From Panopea generosa (taxonomy: Eukaryota; Mollusca; Bivalvia; Adapedonta; Hiatellidae), in NCBI GenBank assembly GCA_029582155.1, contig CM055895.1, positions 60,613,078 through 60,677,077 of the forward strand: a stretch of DNA of 64,000 nucleotides, given 5' to 3'. Both the position numbers and the translations under genes were made by a program. Every line of letters begins with the position of its first letter. The first letter of the stretch is position 1. The notes beneath the pieces were generated by a model. That model was not told where the DNA came from and did not search any database. It saw only the letters and a program-made list of their open reading frames with translations. This document shows, in pieces, positions 36,814 to 47,739 of the stretch.

Positions 36814-37401
36814 CTAATGTCTGGCTCTGAAACAGACATCAAGAAAACTGGACAAATTGCAAACTCGTAACCTTATTTTCGATTATTTGATTCAATTAGT
36901 TATACTGTTTTCGCAGCAATGTGTTTCCCCGGATGATGTCACTCCGTTCGATCTTTGTGCTTGGACACATCACTAACCGATTTTGGTTAGTGATAATAGC
37001 GAGGAGTAGGTAGAATGCATGGACTATTTTAATAGTTATATGCTCATAAATGGTCTCTTATTTCACATTTCCTTGAAGTCTATGTTAATAAAGTTCACAT
37101 ATTAAATATTTTGAATAAAGATATATATTCCTAAATAGTATATAGTTCATGAATTTAAAAAAAACAACAACAAATAAACTTCACTCCGAACCATTTTCGT
37201 ATTGGAAATATTGTATATCATGACAATCAAATTTTCTGCAAGAGACGGCGCAATCTCTTGGATTCACCAAACTAATTAAAATAGAACAAATTTAGTGTTT
37301 TTGAATTCTGTTTCGGAGGAGAAAGACTTCATTGCGGTACTTCTGACGTGTTGCGAGAAAATTTCAAAATAAAATAGTTCTAATGAAAACGTCGTTAATG
37401 A

Positions 37402-37730
37402 GTTGCGGTGATCTAGTGGTTAGCATGCTTGCTCAAAGACCCAGAGGTCCCCGGATCCTGGTGGAGTTGTTATATTTCAAACGCACCCCCACAGTACCTC
37501 ATTCGGGCAAGATACTGTGAAAGCATGCAATCCTTCGGAGGAGATTTAAAATAGTTGTCCGTGCACAGGGAGAGACATATCCAGTGCACCTAAAAGGTCT
37601 CACTGAACTTCTATGCTAATCGGTGGTACAAATGCTCGTAAACCTCCCTCGGAAACGAGACAGACTTCCTATAACAATCAGAAATTGATTGAGTCGGGAC
37701 ACCGGTCAGTGTGTTAGCGCCACCTAGTGG
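37402..37730 (+). mobile_element. tRNA-derived SINE (family 2)
   Basis: Head GTGATCTAGTGGTTAGCATG (A-box-like), then AGAGGTCCCCGGATCC where a B box is expected, followed by a ~250-bp body ending GTTAGCGCCACCTAGTGG. The second copy at 57545-57793 stops inside the body, where the gene duplication ends. Confidence 0.65.
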
Positions 37731-38197
37731 TAACTCAATGTTGTTTTTTTCGTTATTAATAAACCTTATGTCATTTTACAATTAAAGATTTTGCCGATCG
37801 ATGCCAATCAATATATTCTATTGTAATGATTGAAGCGGTATTTTATAGTCCTACGTTATAGACATCCGTTTGGAAAATACGTACTAATTTACCTATAAAG
37901 GGATAACATTTTCCATAAGTATTATGGAATATAAGACAACTTCAGTGTATTTTCATGTTTTATGTTTGTAGTTCGGATAGCAATAAATGCTTCTTTTTCT
38001 CGCATTCCATTATTTCAGTTTAATTCATCATATTATATTTTACAACAATCGCTATTAAGACGTCAAATAATTAACTAATATAATTCCTTTGCCCAAATAA
38101 GACCCTCTTAAAAATTGTGTAGATAGGTAGACATGTTTTTGTCCCACCCATCTCCCATGGGCTTCAGCGGCTGCACGTCCCGATATATACATATCGT
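37731..38197. other. Unassigned spacer
   Basis: No gene or repeat recognised. Confidence 0.5.
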
Positions 38198-38555
38198 CAA
38201 ATGCTTCTTAGAGACTTGCACTAAGTCGCTCTGCAAAGGATCGTATTGATTAGGCTGATACACTACTTAAGGCTTCTTAGAGACTTTCAATATGTCGCTC
38301 TGCAAATGATATCGTATTAATTAGGCTGATACACTACTTAAGGCTTCTTAGAGACTTGCAATATGTCGCTCTGCAAATGATCGTATTAATTAGTCTGATA
38401 CACTACTTAAGGCTTTTTAGAGACTTGCAATATGTCGCTCTGCAAAGGATATCGTATTAATTAGGCTGATACACTACTTAAGGCTTCTTAGAGACTTGCA
38501 ATATGTCGCTCTGCAAAGGATATCGTATTAATTAGGCTGATACAATACTTGCAAT
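38198..38555. repeat. ~71-bp tandem repeat, 5 copies
   Basis: The unit contains GCTTCTTAGAGACTTGCAAT, ATGTCGCTCTGCAAA and TTAGGCTGATACACTACTTA. Copies begin near 38200, 38271, 38341, 38411 and 38482 and are highly similar. Confidence 0.93.
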
Positions 38556-38589
38556 GTTACGAAGTAGCAAATCACATCACCACAGATGT

Positions 38590-38890
38590 CATAATGATTG
38601 ATTGAATATTTAGCGTCGTTTTATGCCAGCGAAGGCTAACACACGATCAGTTAACCTAACCACAGTTTTCTGAGATCCTGAAAGGTTAACCAGTACTCGA
38701 GAGCACACCCCATCTCCGCAAGTAACTGATAACTTTCCTACCTGAATCAGCGGTGAAAGACGAAAGGTAATGATACACAATGTCGTATATCAATCATCAC
38801 GGAGACGTTTGCCGGGTAGGGATTCGCACTCACGACTGCTGGATCGACAGTCAGACGAGTAACCAACTGAACTAATGCGGCCCTGCTATA
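38590..38890 (-). mobile_element. tRNA-derived SINE (family 1), copy on minus strand
   Basis: The reverse complement starts GGGCCGCATTAGTTCAGTTG (A box), then GTGAGTGCGAATCCC (B box), a body with CGCTGATTCAGGTAGGAAAG and GTGCTCTCGAGTACTGGTTA, and a tail ending in short TCAA/ATCA repeats. About 300 bp. Same family as 41022, 47080 and 52355. Confidence 0.8.
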
Positions 38891-39190
38891 GAAATGTCAT
38901 AAAGCTAGTAATAATTATCAATGTCAATTAAACAATACCACAAAAAAACTGAATTTTCAACAATCCAGCTTTATATAATATTTTTGCCTGTGATATACAG
39001 AGATGTCTGGGAATATGATAGTGACGTATTCCTTGTGGGATTTATTTCCCTTTAGCTAGATTTTAGGAAATACGTTTTGTTTACAAAAGTAATTGTTTGT
39101 ACTTGAAGGTCGACTTATGTTGAATATTGATGACATGCCATAGAAAGTCATGAAAATGTAAATAAGTATTTGTTCTTTATATAAATAGCA
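38891..39190. other. Unassigned AT-rich spacer
   Basis: No gene or repeat recognised. Confidence 0.5.
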
Positions 39191-39194
39191 CAGT

Positions 39195-39735
39195 AATAAG
39201 TTAACTTTATATCACAGTTGATCCGTAAATTGCCTTTGAGTACACATGTACTATTAAATATTGCAGACAAATTCATTATTATTTCATATTGCGTGCTATA
39301 TCATTGGTAGAGGTGTTCCGATTGCTTCAGACTATTAATAATTGTTGTTGGCGATAATCGATTTGTTTCCGATAATTGGTTTGTTAGCAATCGATTCTCG
39401 CTACACAGTGATTTTTTCGGTTATTTTCTTACTGTCAGATGTTTTATGTTAGATTACCAGGTATCCATGAGGAACTCAACTTATTTCAGCCTAGTAAATG
39501 ATTTTCAATACATATATGATTTTTATTGATCTTTGTATACCTCTTTATCATGTTCTCTCCGAATGTCTTTAAATAGGTGAAGTAAATGAATCAATTACTT
39601 ATTTGAATCGCACATTTGATAGCCATAAAGACAAGCATTTCATTTGATCTCTCTCATTCTATTTTACATGCAAAGTAAATGGCTCAATTATCACTAAAAC
39701 CCATATTGACCGATTATTCATAGAAAATCGAAAGT
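39195..39735 (+). repeat. Dispersed repeat, direct copy 1
   Basis: Begins TTTATATCACAGTTGATC and shares TTTGAGTACACATGT, GGTAGAGGTGTTCCGATTG and ACTAAAACCCATATTGACCG with 39780-40065. Copy 1 carries about 250 bp of extra internal sequence. Contains CGATT/AATCG motifs. Confidence 0.8.
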
Positions 39736-39779
39736 AATTACTTTTATTTATATATAATATAATATAATTATATCACAGT

Positions 39780-40065
39780 AATAAGTTACACTTTATATCA
39801 CAGTTGATTCGTTAATTGTCTTTGAGTACACATGTCCTATCAAACATCACAGACAACTTCATTATTATTTCATATAGGCCTACGTGCTATATCATTGGTA
39901 GAGGTGTTCCGATTGTCTCAGACTATTGACATAAAGACAAGGCTTTCATTTGATTTCTCTCTCTCTTATCTATTTTAAATGCAATATAAATTACCCATTA
40001 TCACTAAAACCCATATTGACCGATTATCCGATTATCATTTGGATGAAACAAAACCGATTGTAACC
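39780..40065 (+). repeat. Dispersed repeat, direct copy 2
   Basis: Shorter version of 39195-39735, lacking the internal segment. The 112-codon ORF starting at 39979 runs out of it and shows no recognisable domain. Confidence 0.8.
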
Positions 40066-40379
40066 GATAATCGATTGTTAAAATATCGACAATATGGAAA
40101 TGTAATAATCAACGGTTTTACTGCTGTGCAGATCTTCAAGATTTATGAAATATCTGTGTATATAAAATTCCAGTGGAACCAATTGAGTGTATTTACATTA
40201 TTATTCTACACTACTTACATTAAATCAACATACAACTCTAAGTGGAATTCCTTTAACTTCTTTTTTACCAATATTTGTATCGGTATTGATGTAAAACAAT
40301 ACATTTTGGATATATGATTCAAAAAGCATTTCTAATTATATAAAACATAGTCAACAGAAATAAAATGAAATTTACTTAC

Positions 40380-40452
40380 CAGCAAATAAGAGTTTATCGA
40401 GTAGCGAATACAAAACTTGATCATTGGGTGAGCGGCAACGCTTGTTTATATA
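40380..40452 (-). promoter_or_regulatory. Candidate distal promoter and non-coding first exon (copy 1 side)
   Basis: On the minus strand a TATATAAAC (40452-40444) is followed ~65 nt later by a good donor, CTG|GTAAGT (exon end 40380). A related arrangement, TATA-like AT run then GTTG|GTAAGTTAATTT, lies at 58344-58420, upstream of copy 2. No acceptor could be assigned, so linkage to the TenA-like genes is inference. It could instead belong to another gene. Confidence 0.3.
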
Positions 40453-40469
40453 GTTTTAACGTGACAGTA

Positions 40470-41020
40470 TAGCATGCGCAAACAGATATTTACGGTTTTG
40501 TAAGAGTACATTGTGTCTCGGTAACTTTTGCGGATTTGGACGCACGCATATGTTTTGTTGTTTTTTTTGAATGGGGTTTAATATACAATACATGTTTTTA
40601 AACAGGATGAATATATGTAAATTTTACCATCACACTTCGTGCATCTTTACTCCTAGGGAAAAGGCGATAGCCGCAACCGCAGTCAGGGAATTTTGGAATA
40701 ACTAGGAGAGATTTAGGTCGATAATTGGTCACAGCTTCACGTCGATCGAATGCGTACAGAATACGGCTATTTATTTACTTAACCAGTTGTAATTTTACGG
40801 ATTTTGTATATGACTGAATTCCGCTTATAGATATAATAAGTATTTTTAAAGTTCAAACCGATCACAGGTGCATTATAAAAATGTATAATTTAACAAGTCA
40901 TGCTGGAAATGATAGTAGAATATTTGTACATGTATAAATATATTCAGAACATATTTATACTTCATTTCTACTTTCATTTTCAGCGAAAAATATATAAATC
41001 ATTATATTCATAACAGCCGG
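40470..41020. other. Unassigned AT-rich spacer
   Basis: No gene or repeat recognised. Confidence 0.5.
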
Positions 41021-41021
41021 G

Positions 41022-41310
41022 CCCGATTAGCTCAGTCGTTAAGGCGTCTGATTATCAATCCAGGGGTCGTAAGTTGGAATCCCCGCCCGGCAACAGTCTC
41101 CATGATGATTGGTTTACGGCATTGTGTCTCATTACCATTCGTTTCTCACCGCTGATTCAAGTAGGAAAGTTATCAGTTACTTGCAGAGATGGAGTGTGCT
41201 CGAGTACTGGTTAACATTCCAGGATCACAGGAAACAGTGGCTAGGTTAACTGATCGTCTGTGAGCCTTCGATGACATAAAAATGACGTTTTGCGTCGATG
41301 TTAACGGAAA
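41022..41310 (+). mobile_element. tRNA-derived SINE (family 1), best-preserved copy
   Basis: The head folds as a tRNA: acceptor strands GCCGGGC and GCCCGGC pair perfectly, with A box TTAGCTCAGTCGTTAAGG, anticodon loop TTATCAA and B-box region GTAAGTTGGAATCCCC. The body contains CCGCTGATTCAAGTAGGAAA and GTGTGCTCGAGTACTGGTTA. The tRNA is fused to a SINE body and recurs elsewhere, so it is not called a tRNA gene. Confidence 0.85.
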
Positions 41311-41779
41311 TGCCACGTACGGATTGAGTACAGCTGTCAAAATAATGTCGTTGTTTTATAGCATACATGTCTATATATAGCAATTATTATAAGAAGAGGT
41401 AACAAACTCTATTTTTTCGCTATAATTATATAATATTATACCAGATATACGTTTTAAAAGATAATTCATCATAAAAAAATGAATGATACAATTATATTCA
41501 ATGATTGAAATATTAATCATGAATCATGAATTGGACACCATTTTTCTTTAGTTGTTTACCTGAATATAAGGTCAGAGTTTTTTGGTACAAAATAGGACGG
41601 TTTACTACTTCGTATTAAAGCAATACCATGTTAGCTAGTTTCTTTCGACGCAATGTTGCAAGAAGTCTGCTTGAGATTTTCAATGTCAAAGTGTGCTTGA
41701 AACCTGGGGAAGAGAGTACATTGCGACAAAGATTCTTTCTATCGATAGGCTTTGGGAATATATTTTAAACTCATAGGAA
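41311..41779. other. Unassigned AT-rich spacer
   Basis: No gene or repeat recognised. Confidence 0.5.
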
Positions 41780-41784
41780 TAATT

Positions 41785-42185
41785 ATTGAGCTGGAACTGG
41801 GGATTGTTTCATGCACACTTATTTAGTCTGACGCTTTTAGTTTGAAACCGTTCTGAAACAAAACAGGTTAGTTTTGTGCTGGAACTGGATTTTTATCTTA
41901 GTTCGAAGATTTGGAAAAGTCTCCAAACGTATAAGTGTATATTTATGCTGGAACTGAGCATTGTTCCAAGCATACAGTTTTGTTATTAATTTGAAACCGT
42001 TCTCTTTATTTTCGTGTTGAAACTTGGCTTTGTTTCATGCGCTCTAGTTTAGTTTGAAGACTAAGGTTTGAAACAGTCTTCAAACATATAGGTGTACTCT
42101 TATGCTGGAACTGAACAGTGTTCCAGACATACAGTTTTGGTTTGAGTATGAAACAAGTCTCAAACGTATGCTGTCCAGACACGTA
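41785..42185. repeat. Degenerate tandem repeat, ~70-87-bp units
   Basis: TGCTGGAACTG followed by TTGTTTCA/TTGTTCCA and GTTTGAAAC(A/C)GT recurs near 41791, 41878, 41949, 42018 and 42103. Units are strongly diverged. No ORF. Confidence 0.6.
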
Positions 42186-42199
42186 GTCTGAACAGCTGG

Positions 42200-43099
42200 T
42201 CTCATTAATAAAATAGTGTTGAACAACAGTTAGTTCAACTATACAGGGTTTGAAACATTATACTGTATATAGTTGATTGGTATGATCATTTGTCTGTATG
42301 ATTTCTTAATATTAGAATAATTTTATTATCTTTATTTTGTTTGAAGTTTACTAATCATGAGGCAAGATGCCTGAGGAATATTTAAATAGTATATAGTTTG
42401 AACAAAATTGTTTAACATAGTTTCAAGCTAGGCTGTTTCACAGCTTAATCCAGTTAAGACATAGTCGCCTTACAGAAGATCCCGTTTTAAGTTCAAGATA
42501 CACACCCAACATCTTGACACTAGCCAATAATAATGGTAGCACACATTCAACGGTGTATTATGAACTTATGGTTTGTGTACCCAATGACACCTAATAATAC
42601 ATTCCTGTGACTAGTGTGACAGAATTAAACAGTAAGATCCACAAATTAAAATGAAATGAAAATCGTCTTCTATTGCATATCATTTGATTTACATATCTGA
42701 CAAACTCGCTCGCATCTCTCAACTTTCTCTCTCATATATCTCCCTGTTTCTATTCTTAAACTTAGTAACTTATATGCATTTCAGTTTCAAGTATATGCAG
42801 ATCGCTATGCAGTTGCTTCCCTTGCTTTGTTTACATTAGAAACAGATGTGACATTATAAACTAAATTAATGTACACAAACACTAACCAAATCAACGGACT
42901 TTTTAACGAAGAACATACATATTTTTTATCCGTTAAAGAATGTATACTGTATGTTACTTGCCTTCTTTTAAAATAAATATATTCTTCGTTTTGTTATCGT
43001 CAATATTCATCAAACGAATTTCGTTTTAAATTCAGTTCGACGTCACCTTTCTCTTATTTACAACAAAAAGCATCCAAGTTTAACAGTCGGTTTGCTAGC
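42200..43099. other. Unassigned AT-rich region
   Basis: No gene or clear repeat recognised. Confidence 0.5.
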
Positions 43100-44644
43100 G
43101 ACACGTATCTTTATTTCTTTATTTAAGTCTCATCTATGTACAAACATATAAATAAAACATACAGTAACACATACAACGTACATAGCCATTCAATATTAGA
43201 ATTACAAGAGACTATCGCTATAATATTGACATAAAATATATACAACTATCACAGATTATTCATGCATTATTTTTGAAAAAGATGTATACTATAAAGCATT
43301 ATACACTAAGAATTGAGACACCGGCGCTAATCTTGGCTCGAGACCTAAAAGATTATTAAAATAACTTTTGTTAAATCGTGAAAGGAAAAATAAATGCAAA
43401 TGCATCGCTATATAGTCAAAAGCTTTTTAAAAATATTTTAAAAGATCAGTTATCACCCCAGATCAGATCTGGAATGACCTGATTAGCACCGATTTCTCAA
43501 CATAATATAAAATTAATTTGTTTTACATTTAGGATATAATACATTATTTATATAAAATATTTCTACGTTTTTGTAGTATTGTAAAACAGGTTTTGGCACA
43601 TATTCTTATCATATCTTTATTGGAAAAGAGAAACTTCATTTTATTACAGTCATCAAAATTATTAAAGTTTGCATCTATGCTTACTGCTTTAAGCATCAGA
43701 TCTGTCCTAATATCTTTATAAGAGGCACATTTTAAAATAACATGACACTCATCTTCTATAGCATCATTACAGAAAGGACATAACCGGTCATTCTCATTAA
43801 TACCCTCATATCGACCAGTTTCTAGTTTTAATGGCGCAACACCACATCTGAATTTTGCAAACGCTGATCTATGCTTCATTGGTAGCACAATTTTACAGTA
43901 ATTTTCTACTTCATAATCATTTTTAAAAAGCCTATAAGTTCTTAATTTATTACGTCCATTACCACATATACTAGTTGTTTGATTTAAACTTGCTTTCCAC
44001 TCCGTAATATATATAGACATCATCTTTTCAAATACAGTATCAACAAATTTAATTTTGTTAATGTTTGAGTATGTATGAATATGAAGCTGTAAACTATCAA
44101 ATTGATTTATAACTGTGAAAACCCAATTTTTACAAGAGTTATTAGCTTTATTTCGTGCCCAAATAAATATTCTTTTATTTAATCTTGTATCAATTGTATA
44201 GATGTTGCGTACCCAATGTCTGGCTATACATTTCCATTGTTTGACTATTGGAGGGACCCAACCCATATCGCCTGAAATGGCTGCAGTAGGTGTATATTTG
44301 CCAGTTCCCAGAAAAAATCGCATCGCCCTATTTTGTATTGAATTTATGCACGAATAAGATTTAACGCCCCATATTGTAGCTCCATACGATATAACAGACC
44401 AAACAAGTGAATTAAACAACTTTGTAAATACTTTATGGGGCATTCCACCTAAGCTTTTATACCTGGCAATAAGTAAACCTAGAGCACGACCAGCGCTTTG
44501 AGCCACTATTTTTGCAGTTACATTAAAATCTAGATGCTCTGTCAATGTTAATCCAAGATATACATATTTATCAGTATATGCTCTCGTCCGACATGTTGAA
44601 CCATGATGGCGTTTTACGCAGCCATTGGTTTCATACACAGGCAC
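43100..44644 (-). mobile_element. LINE 3' part: ORF2 C-terminus plus 3' UTR
   Basis: A 366-codon open frame (44644-43544) corresponds to the region after the RT palm of a non-LTR retrotransposon: KYVYLGLTLTEHLDF, SVISYGATIWGVKSYSCINS, QNRAMRFFLGTGKYTPTAA, DMGWVPPIVKQWKC, then a C-terminal zinc knuckle with Cys289, Cys292, His301 and Cys306. It ends in ILQKRRNILYK. The RT palm with its FADD box is absent, so the element is 5'-truncated near 44644, where a short palindrome sits. The reading frame has no stop, suggesting recent insertion. About 440 bp of AT-rich 3' UTR follow. Third LINE family in the window. Confidence 0.88.
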
Positions 44645-44728
44645 TGGTCACAAACTCTTTTTAGTATACATGGGCATATAGTATCTACAATACAGATACT
44701 AAAAAAGAATTTGTGACCAGTGCCTGTG
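44636..44728. repeat. Short palindrome at the 5' truncation point of the LINE
   Basis: CACAGGCACTGGTCACAAA...TTTTTAGTAT (44636-44667) is inverted at 44696-44728 with about 28 bp between arms. The left arm overlaps the first codons of the LINE frame. Confidence 0.85.
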
Positions 44729-44859
44729 GTTTTATACACGCACGTGTTCACCGGGCCATATGATTATGAGTTTTCGGCCCGGGCCGATAAGTGATAACCA
44801 GTGTGTGAAGGCAATAACCTGCTTAAAACATGGTCATTTTTGTTGCTATAGTTACATGT

Positions 44860-45260
44860 GTATTAAACGATTTTACCGATGTAGGAAAACTTAACTTTTC
44901 TCACATGACCAGACGAAAATCTTGGACTAGGCCTACATGTAAATGATTTTTTTGTAATCTTTTTCCTTATCCACACATCGTAATTATTTGTATTTTCATT
45001 TTCTCGTCTATTAAAATATTTTTTGCCGTGTGGGATAGAAATTCTTCCATTTCTGCTCATAGAAGATAGGCCTACGGGTTCTCCCCATGGAGGAAAACTC
45101 TATCCGTGTCACGTGATAGTTTTCTCACATGGCCTGACGAAAATTTGGGACTAAATCTTTTTTGTAATCTATTTCCTTATCCACAAATCGTGATCATATA
45201 CATTTTTCTTTTCACGTAGACCTACGAAAGTATTTTAAAACTTGATTTTGTCGAAGGAAA
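44860..45260. repeat. ~205-bp tandem duplication
   Basis: TTTTCTCACATGACCAGACG...TTTCCTTATCCACACATCG near 44893-44985 recurs as TTTTCTCACATGGCCTGACG...TTTCCTTATCCACAAATCG near 45118-45190. A related TTCCATTTCTGCTCGTAGAA segment lies at 60242. Confidence 0.75.
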
Positions 45261-45992
45261 CCGTACAAAAGAGATAGAAGTTACGTCAGTATAACGACGT
45301 CAACGTATATATTTATGACGTCTTGCTTACCTACAAGAAAAATGTCAGAATGAAAAGTATATCTGAAATGAATTATTTAGATTAAACAATGTGCGAAGAA
45401 ATTAACACGTGTAATTTCTGGTAAAATGTCAATTTCTTCATGTACACATGCTATATCTTGGGCGTTAAACACGCAATAAAAAAAGAAGAATATTTTTGTG
45501 ATGAAGGCCATTATCGAAGATCTGTCATTTGACTGAGATGAATGGAAGAAAATAAATCCATTATGAGTCATCCATGTGGAATAGAAAAATCTCACCCTCT
45601 GAGTAAAAATTACATGCAGGGTACTCGGCAGAGCCTCGTGCCTGCATGTAATTTCGATCCCTCGGATAGATCTTTGAAAATGGCCTTCATCACAAAACTT
45701 GTCTAGTTTTTTTAATGTGTGTTTAAACGCCCAAACTTTCAAATATATATGAAGAAATGGAGAATTTAAAGTACATATTAAAATATGTATGCATACTAAA
45801 AGTATGTATGAGAAATTACACCTGTTAATCTTTCCGCACATTGTTTAAATAATTCACTTCAAATATAGTTTTACTCTGACCTTTTTCTTGCAGGTAACCA
45901 AGACGTTGAATTCATTATTCTGACGAAACATCTATCTCTTTTTTACGGTTTCCTACGACAAAATCAAGTTTTAAAATATTTTCTTAGACGTG
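45212..45992. repeat. ~780-bp palindrome (arms ~370-390 bp)
   Basis: The left arm carries AAAACTTGATTTTGTCGAAG, GGAAACCGTACAAAAGAGAT, AACAATGTGCGAAGAAATTA and GAAGGCCATTATCGAAGATC. The right arm carries their reverse complements, ending CGACAAAATCAAGTTTT at 45972 (pairs sum to ~91209). The centre, near 45605, is itself a hairpin (TTACATGCAGG...CCTGCATGTAA). Identity is imperfect, so it is old. Confidence 0.85.
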
Positions 45993-46004
45993 AATATTTC
46001 TATT

Positions 46005-46260
46005 ATGTTTGTGATGAAGGCCATTATCAAAGATCTATCATTTGACTGAGATAAATGGTGAAAAAAATCCAGCATGATTTCATCCATGTTGGATAAAAAC
46101 ATCTCACCCTCTGGGTCAAAATTACATGCAGGGAACTCGGCAGAGCGTAATTTCGAGCCCACGGATGAGATATTTCTATCCCATACGGATAATCATGATG
46201 GATTCTTATAATCCCACATGGATATTCATGATGAATTCTCATAAACCTTCTTTAATGTGA
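46005..46260 (+). repeat. Third, direct copy of the inner palindrome segment
   Basis: TGTGATGAAGGCCATTATCA through ACATGCAGGGAACTCGGCAG repeats 45497-45630 at a distance of about 515 bp. It is followed by short GGATAATCATGATGGATTCT-type repeats to 46250. Confidence 0.8.
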
Positions 46261-47070
46261 TATTATTAGATGCTCAACTACTTTTGCAGTGGGGTTTGAA
46301 AAGAATGCAAACAACACAAATTCGGGTTCCAGAGAAATATATTTCACTTTGTTGTATTAAATATCAAAATATAGTCGAAATTTCCAAAAACATTATATAA
46401 CTACTTTAAACAAAATAGATGTATATTTATATCCAGATCATATCATTCAGTCAATACCCAGAGATAAACTTTAGAGCGCATGTTATCTGCATAATCTATG
46501 ACCTTATCTGCTTTCTGTTGATCCCAATCACTGGCACTTATTTTGAAAATAAGATTTATTCAGTCTAAAAAACATGCACAGACTGAACGTTCAGCACAAA
46601 GAATTGCCTAACCTGAGTCCAAAATGTTACTTAACAGTCCCAAACTGTACATAATGCTCCTTTACAATTAATTATACTAAATGAAAAGTACAAAATAATA
46701 CTATTTGCATAAGTCTAAAAAGTACAGTATAGAATAATTAAATACCAATTAGAAATGTACATGTATATATTTATTTATAGAACATCTTCGTCGCTGTATT
46801 TTAATTGGTCAATATTTATATCAACAAAAGCAAGAAAATGAGAACTTATTACACAAAATAGAGAAACGTTCTTGATACACAACAGTACCACATATAATAA
46901 GAATTAATACAACGGCGTGTTTTGTCCTCAATGTACTGTCAAACAAACACCAAAGACTTTCTCAAACAAAATGACGGATGTCAAGGAAAACTCAGGAACC
47001 CTTTTTTATACACTACAAGCTTAGGTGTGGAAAAAAGATTACACTCAAACGAAGGTTATACACAAATAAT
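46261..47070. other. Unassigned AT-rich region
   Basis: No gene or repeat recognised. It would lie downstream of the stop codon of TenA-like copy 2. Confidence 0.5.
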
Positions 47071-47079
47071 TATACATGA

Positions 47080-47255
47080 TTGATTTATTAAACGTTTAGC
47101 GTTATTTCTATGCTCTCCGACGGTCATTTTACTTTATCACTCTTTCCTGGAATCCCGGAAGTTTAACAGTAGTCGAGTACACTTCCGCAAACAACTGACA
47201 ACTTCCCTACTTGAATTAACAGTGAGAGACAAATGATAATGAGGTGAAACGATTA
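47080..47255 (-). mobile_element. Degenerate SINE (family 1)
   Basis: Contains AGTAGTCGAGTACACTTCCG, ACAACTTCCCTACTTGAAT and GTGAGAGACAAATGATAATG, which match the body of the SINE at 38590. The tRNA head is not recognisable. Confidence 0.6.
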
Positions 47256-47652
47256 AGGTAACTGGACCAAATAAGAAATAACCTCAAAATAATTAATTGC
47301 AATTTTGAATCCTTTTCTTTGGAATGGAAACAAAATATATCCTTCTGCAATAATTCTTAATAAACTGACTTTCCCAATACGAAAAAAATGGCGAATGTTT
47401 TGTCAAGGAAATATCAGGGAACCCTATCTTTAAATATGACAAATAAAATGTTGTTTTTTTTCTGTTAAACAATTGTTTACGTTATCGATACAAAACATAT
47501 GACACTGTGAGATGCTTATTCACTGCACGTTCATTAGGCCATTAAGTGCATGTTCAGATCATTTAGAGTAATCAATCGGAAAAAAGATCTAAAATAGAGT
47601 ATATTTTGCGATCCCATCGGGCACATGTCATTGTCATTTGTGTAGTAAATAT

Positions 47653-47738
47653 CTAATTCATGGCGCGGTCGAAGAAAAGATATTCTCCATTCATACAGTT
47701 CCGGTATACTTCCTTTGCTATCTCCTCTGTAATCAAAC
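47653..47738 (-). CDS. TenA-like copy 2, exon 6 (C-terminus)
   Basis: 86 nt after acceptor TTATTTCTGTAG, starting in the phase demanded by exon 5 (G|GT). It encodes 27 residues and TAG. EVYRNCMNGEYLFFDRA fits the final TenA helix. No equivalent was found for copy 1. The poly(A) site is not identified. Confidence 0.78.
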
Positions 47739-47739
47739 C

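Noticed and set aside
41022-41100. Genuine tRNA gene
   Set aside because: The tRNA-like head is fused to a SINE body that recurs at 38590, 47080 and 52355.
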